DNA of 34,277 nt, taken from JAUWQU01 sp964605095. Its GTDB lineage: Bacteria > Planctomycetota > Phycisphaerae > SM23-33. Where the stretch lies: positions 1-34,277 of the forward strand of contig CAZSBS010000010.1 of the NCBI GenBank assembly GCA_964605095.1. The letters are read 5' to 3'. Below the pieces are notes generated by a model, which saw only the letters and a list, made by a program, of their open reading frames with translations, did not search any database and was not told the origin of the DNA. Both the position numbers and the translations under genes were made by a program. Positions 32,721-34,277 of this stretch are shown one piece after another. Positions within the stretch are counted from its first letter, which is position 1. Each line of letters opens with the position of its first letter.

Positions 32721-33449
32721 ATGGTGCAACTTACAACCGACGAGTGCCGTGTGCTGGGCGTGCTTGTCGAAAAGGCCCACACCGTCGCGTCGCAATACCC
32801 GATGTCGCTGAACGCCATAGTCGTCGGCTGCAATCAGAAATCCAACCGGCACCCGGTGATGACCATCGACGAGGACCGCGTAGTTCGCGCGCTGGAGGGC
32901 CTGCGGGACAAGCACCTCGTACTGTTTGCCGACACCGCCGGCAGCAGGGTGATGAAGTACAGGCACAACTGCCGTGAGGGGCTTGGTGTCGGCACAAACG
33001 AGCTGGTCGTGCTGACGGAGCTTCTTCTCCGCGGGCCCCAGACGGCCGGGGAAATCCGCACGCGTGCCAGCCGGATGCATCCGCTGGGCACGCTGGACGA
33101 GCTCCAGAACCTGCTGAAGTTCATGATGGATCGCGAGTCGCCGCTGGTGCGGCGGGTTGAGCCTGCGCCGGGCAGCAGGGCACAGAGGTACGCCCAGTTG
33201 CTCTGCCCGCACCTTCACCGCCTTGACGAGCCCGCGAGCGAGGATGCCCCGGATGACTCCGCCCCTGCCGCGAAGGCGGCTGGCGCGCCCGGCCTGGCCT
33301 TGCGAGTGGATATGATCGAGGGCGACGTGATGCGGCTGCGCCGCGTCGTCGAGCAACTCGCCAGCGCCCTAGGGGAAACCGACATTCTCCACGCCCTCCA
33401 TGCGCCGCCCGGCGGCGAGCCGGCCGGGGAGGATGGCGATTCACAGTGA
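32721..33449 (+). CDS. yceH: YceH-like protein (DUF480)
   Basis: A 242-residue cytoplasmic protein of the YceH/DUF480 family. The conserved N-terminus is visible: TDECRVLGVLVEKAHTVASQYPMSLNAI, then a CNQKSNRHPVM stretch that is nearly invariant in the family. Two winged-helix-like domains follow, with a proline/alanine-rich linker near residues 170-195 and a C-terminal helical segment. The fold suggests nucleic-acid binding, but no function is established. ATG 32721 is preceded by GAGGA about nine bases upstream. A strong intrinsic terminator follows 60 bp after the stop, so it is probably a single-gene transcript. Confidence 0.93.
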   Translation: MVQLTTDECRVLGVLVEKAHTVASQYPMSLNAIVVGCNQKSNRHPVMTIDEDRVVRALEGLRDKHLVLFADTAGSRVMKYRHNCREGLGVGTNELVVLTELLLRGPQTAGEIRTRASRMHPLGTLDELQNLLKFMMDRESPLVRRVEPAPGSRAQRYAQLLCPHLHRLDEPASEDAPDDSAPAAKAAGAPGLALRVDMIEGDVMRLRRVVEQLASALGETDILHALHAPPGGEPAGEDGDSQ

Positions 33450-33509
33450 AAACTTGAAGAGGAGCGGGGGATCGGCTACCTCCTCGTTGTGCGCTACGTG
33501 TCTTGTGGC

Positions 33510-33540
33510 GATAGGCCGAAAAAGCAGCCTATCCTTTTTT
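33510..33540 (+). terminator. Intrinsic (Rho-independent) terminator after yceH
   Basis: GATAGGC (33510-33516) and GCCTATC (33527-33533) form a 7-bp stem with an A-rich loop, followed by C and six Ts (33535-33540). It is the only hairpin in the window with a clear T tract. It overlaps the ribosome-site region of the next gene by only a few bases, so the NIPSNAP gene must have a promoter within or just after it, or depend on read-through. Confidence 0.78.
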
Positions 33541-33558
33541 ACCGAAAGGACTACTCTC

Positions 33559-34277
33559 ATGAAGCGACGCGAATTTCTGGCCGGGACGGCGGCGACGGCT
33601 GCGGGCATGATGACGCTTACTAGCGGGGCCATCGCGGCCGACGACAAGCCCGCGGCGAAGAAGGACATTTACGAGCTTCGCCTGTACCAAGTCGAGCCCG
33701 ACTCGCGGCTCAAGAGGACCTTCAAGAGCGACGCTGACGCCCGCCGCAAACGCCTTGATGTGTTCCTTTGCGAAGTGATGGTGCCGGCCCTGAATCGCAT
33801 CGGCATATCGCCGGTCGGGGCCTTCGAGTCGCGAGATGGAAAGGTCAGGGACGTCCACGTCCTGCTGCGCCACGACTCGGCCGAGTCGGTGATGACGACG
33901 ACTGCCAGGCTCCTTGGCGACGAGAAGTTCGTCAAGGACGGCAAGGCGTACCTCGAGCTGCCGCAGGATGACCCGCTCTACACGCGGATCGAAAGCACGA
34001 TGATGCTGGCCTTCGACCGCTGGCCGAAGATTCAGTTGCCCGACGCGGGCAAGCCGCGCATCTTCCAGATGCGGACATACGAGAGCCACAGCATGCTCAG
34101 GGGCGTCAAGAAGATCGAGATGTTCAACTCCGCCGGCGAGATCGACTTGTTCCTCAAGTGCGGGATAACTCCGGTGTTCTTCGGCGAGTCCATCGTCGGG
34201 CCGATTCTTCCGAACCTGACGTACATGATCACCTTCCCCGACACCGACGCACAGAAGACGGCCTGGGCAAAGTTCAT
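33559..34277 (+). CDS. Tat-exported NIPSNAP-family protein, 3' end beyond window
   Basis: 239 complete codons are present with no stop before the window edge. The N-terminus MKRREFLAGTAATAAGMM is a Tat-type signal: twin arginines in RREFL, then a short hydrophobic stretch and an AIAAD cleavage region near residues 24-28. The mature part begins IYELRLYQVEPD and contains a second FQMRTYESHS stretch, the two ferredoxin-like NIPSNAP repeats. Proteins of this type are common and multicopy in planctomycetes, probably acting in the periplasm with unknown function. AAAGGA at 33544-33549 supports ATG 33559. The Tat signal suggests export after folding, perhaps with a cofactor. It lies just after the yceH terminator. 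Confidence 0.85.
   Translation, partial: MKRREFLAGTAATAAGMMTLTSGAIAADDKPAAKKDIYELRLYQVEPDSRLKRTFKSDADARRKRLDVFLCEVMVPALNRIGISPVGAFESRDGKVRDVHVLLRHDSAESVMTTTARLLGDEKFVKDGKAYLELPQDDPLYTRIESTMMLAFDRWPKIQLPDAGKPRIFQMRTYESHSMLRGVKKIEMFNSAGEIDLFLKCGITPVFFGESIVGPILPNLTYMITFPDTDAQKTAWAKF

Overview
The window looks like chromosomal DNA of a GC-rich Gram-negative-type bacterium, most likely a member of the Planctomycetota and possibly of the class Phycisphaerae. That placement is inference. It rests on GC-rich genes separated by spacers packed with AT-rich short repeats, a partial division/cell-wall (dcw) cluster, a Tat-exported NIPSNAP protein, a Gfo/Idh/MocA oxidoreductase and a sulfatase. No rRNA or tRNA gene, phage, insertion-sequence transposase or CRISPR array was seen.

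Positions 1-10626 (+ strand) hold a dcw cluster: the tail of rsmH, a membrane-anchored LysM protein, an FtsL-like protein, ftsI (class B PBP), murE, murF, mraY, ftsW and murG. Together they make UDP-MurNAc-tripeptide and -pentapeptide, lipid I, lipid II and septal peptidoglycan. The order is canonical with two exceptions: a LysM gene lies between rsmH and ftsL, and murD is missing between mraY and ftsW, where a palindromic repeat element sits. No murC, murB, ddl, ftsQ, ftsA or ftsZ follows murG.

Positions 10761-19505 (- strand) are a tight four-gene unit transcribed toward murG: a divergent YchF-like GTPase, a 1565-residue AsmA/TamB-like protein, a polytopic membrane protein with a helical soluble half, and an MGDG-synthase/UgtP-type glycosyltransferase. 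The combination suggests envelope glycolipid synthesis plus inter-membrane lipid handling. This is the best candidate here for an undescribed system.

Positions 19686-25883 (- strand) hold a sulfatase without a signal peptide, then a moxR - DUF58 - transglutaminase/DUF3488 unit. Positions 26046-27453 (+) hold riboflavin synthase (ribE) and a small CxxC protein, separated by a 391-bp block of repeat DNA.

Positions 27529-28944 (- strand) form a small accessory islet: an unrecognised 218-residue protein and a VapBC-type toxin-antitoxin pair with a visible promoter/operator. Positions 29036-34277 hold an M3 metallopeptidase (-), a Gfo/Idh/MocA oxidoreductase (+), a YceH/DUF480 protein (+) with a clear intrinsic terminator, and the 5' part of a NIPSNAP protein running off the end.

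Nearly every longer spacer carries repeat DNA of a distinct type: heptamer tandem arrays, long palindromes, and a family built on a TTACATGGATTA core seen three times. These repeats, together with the four-gene envelope operon, are the main unexplained features.
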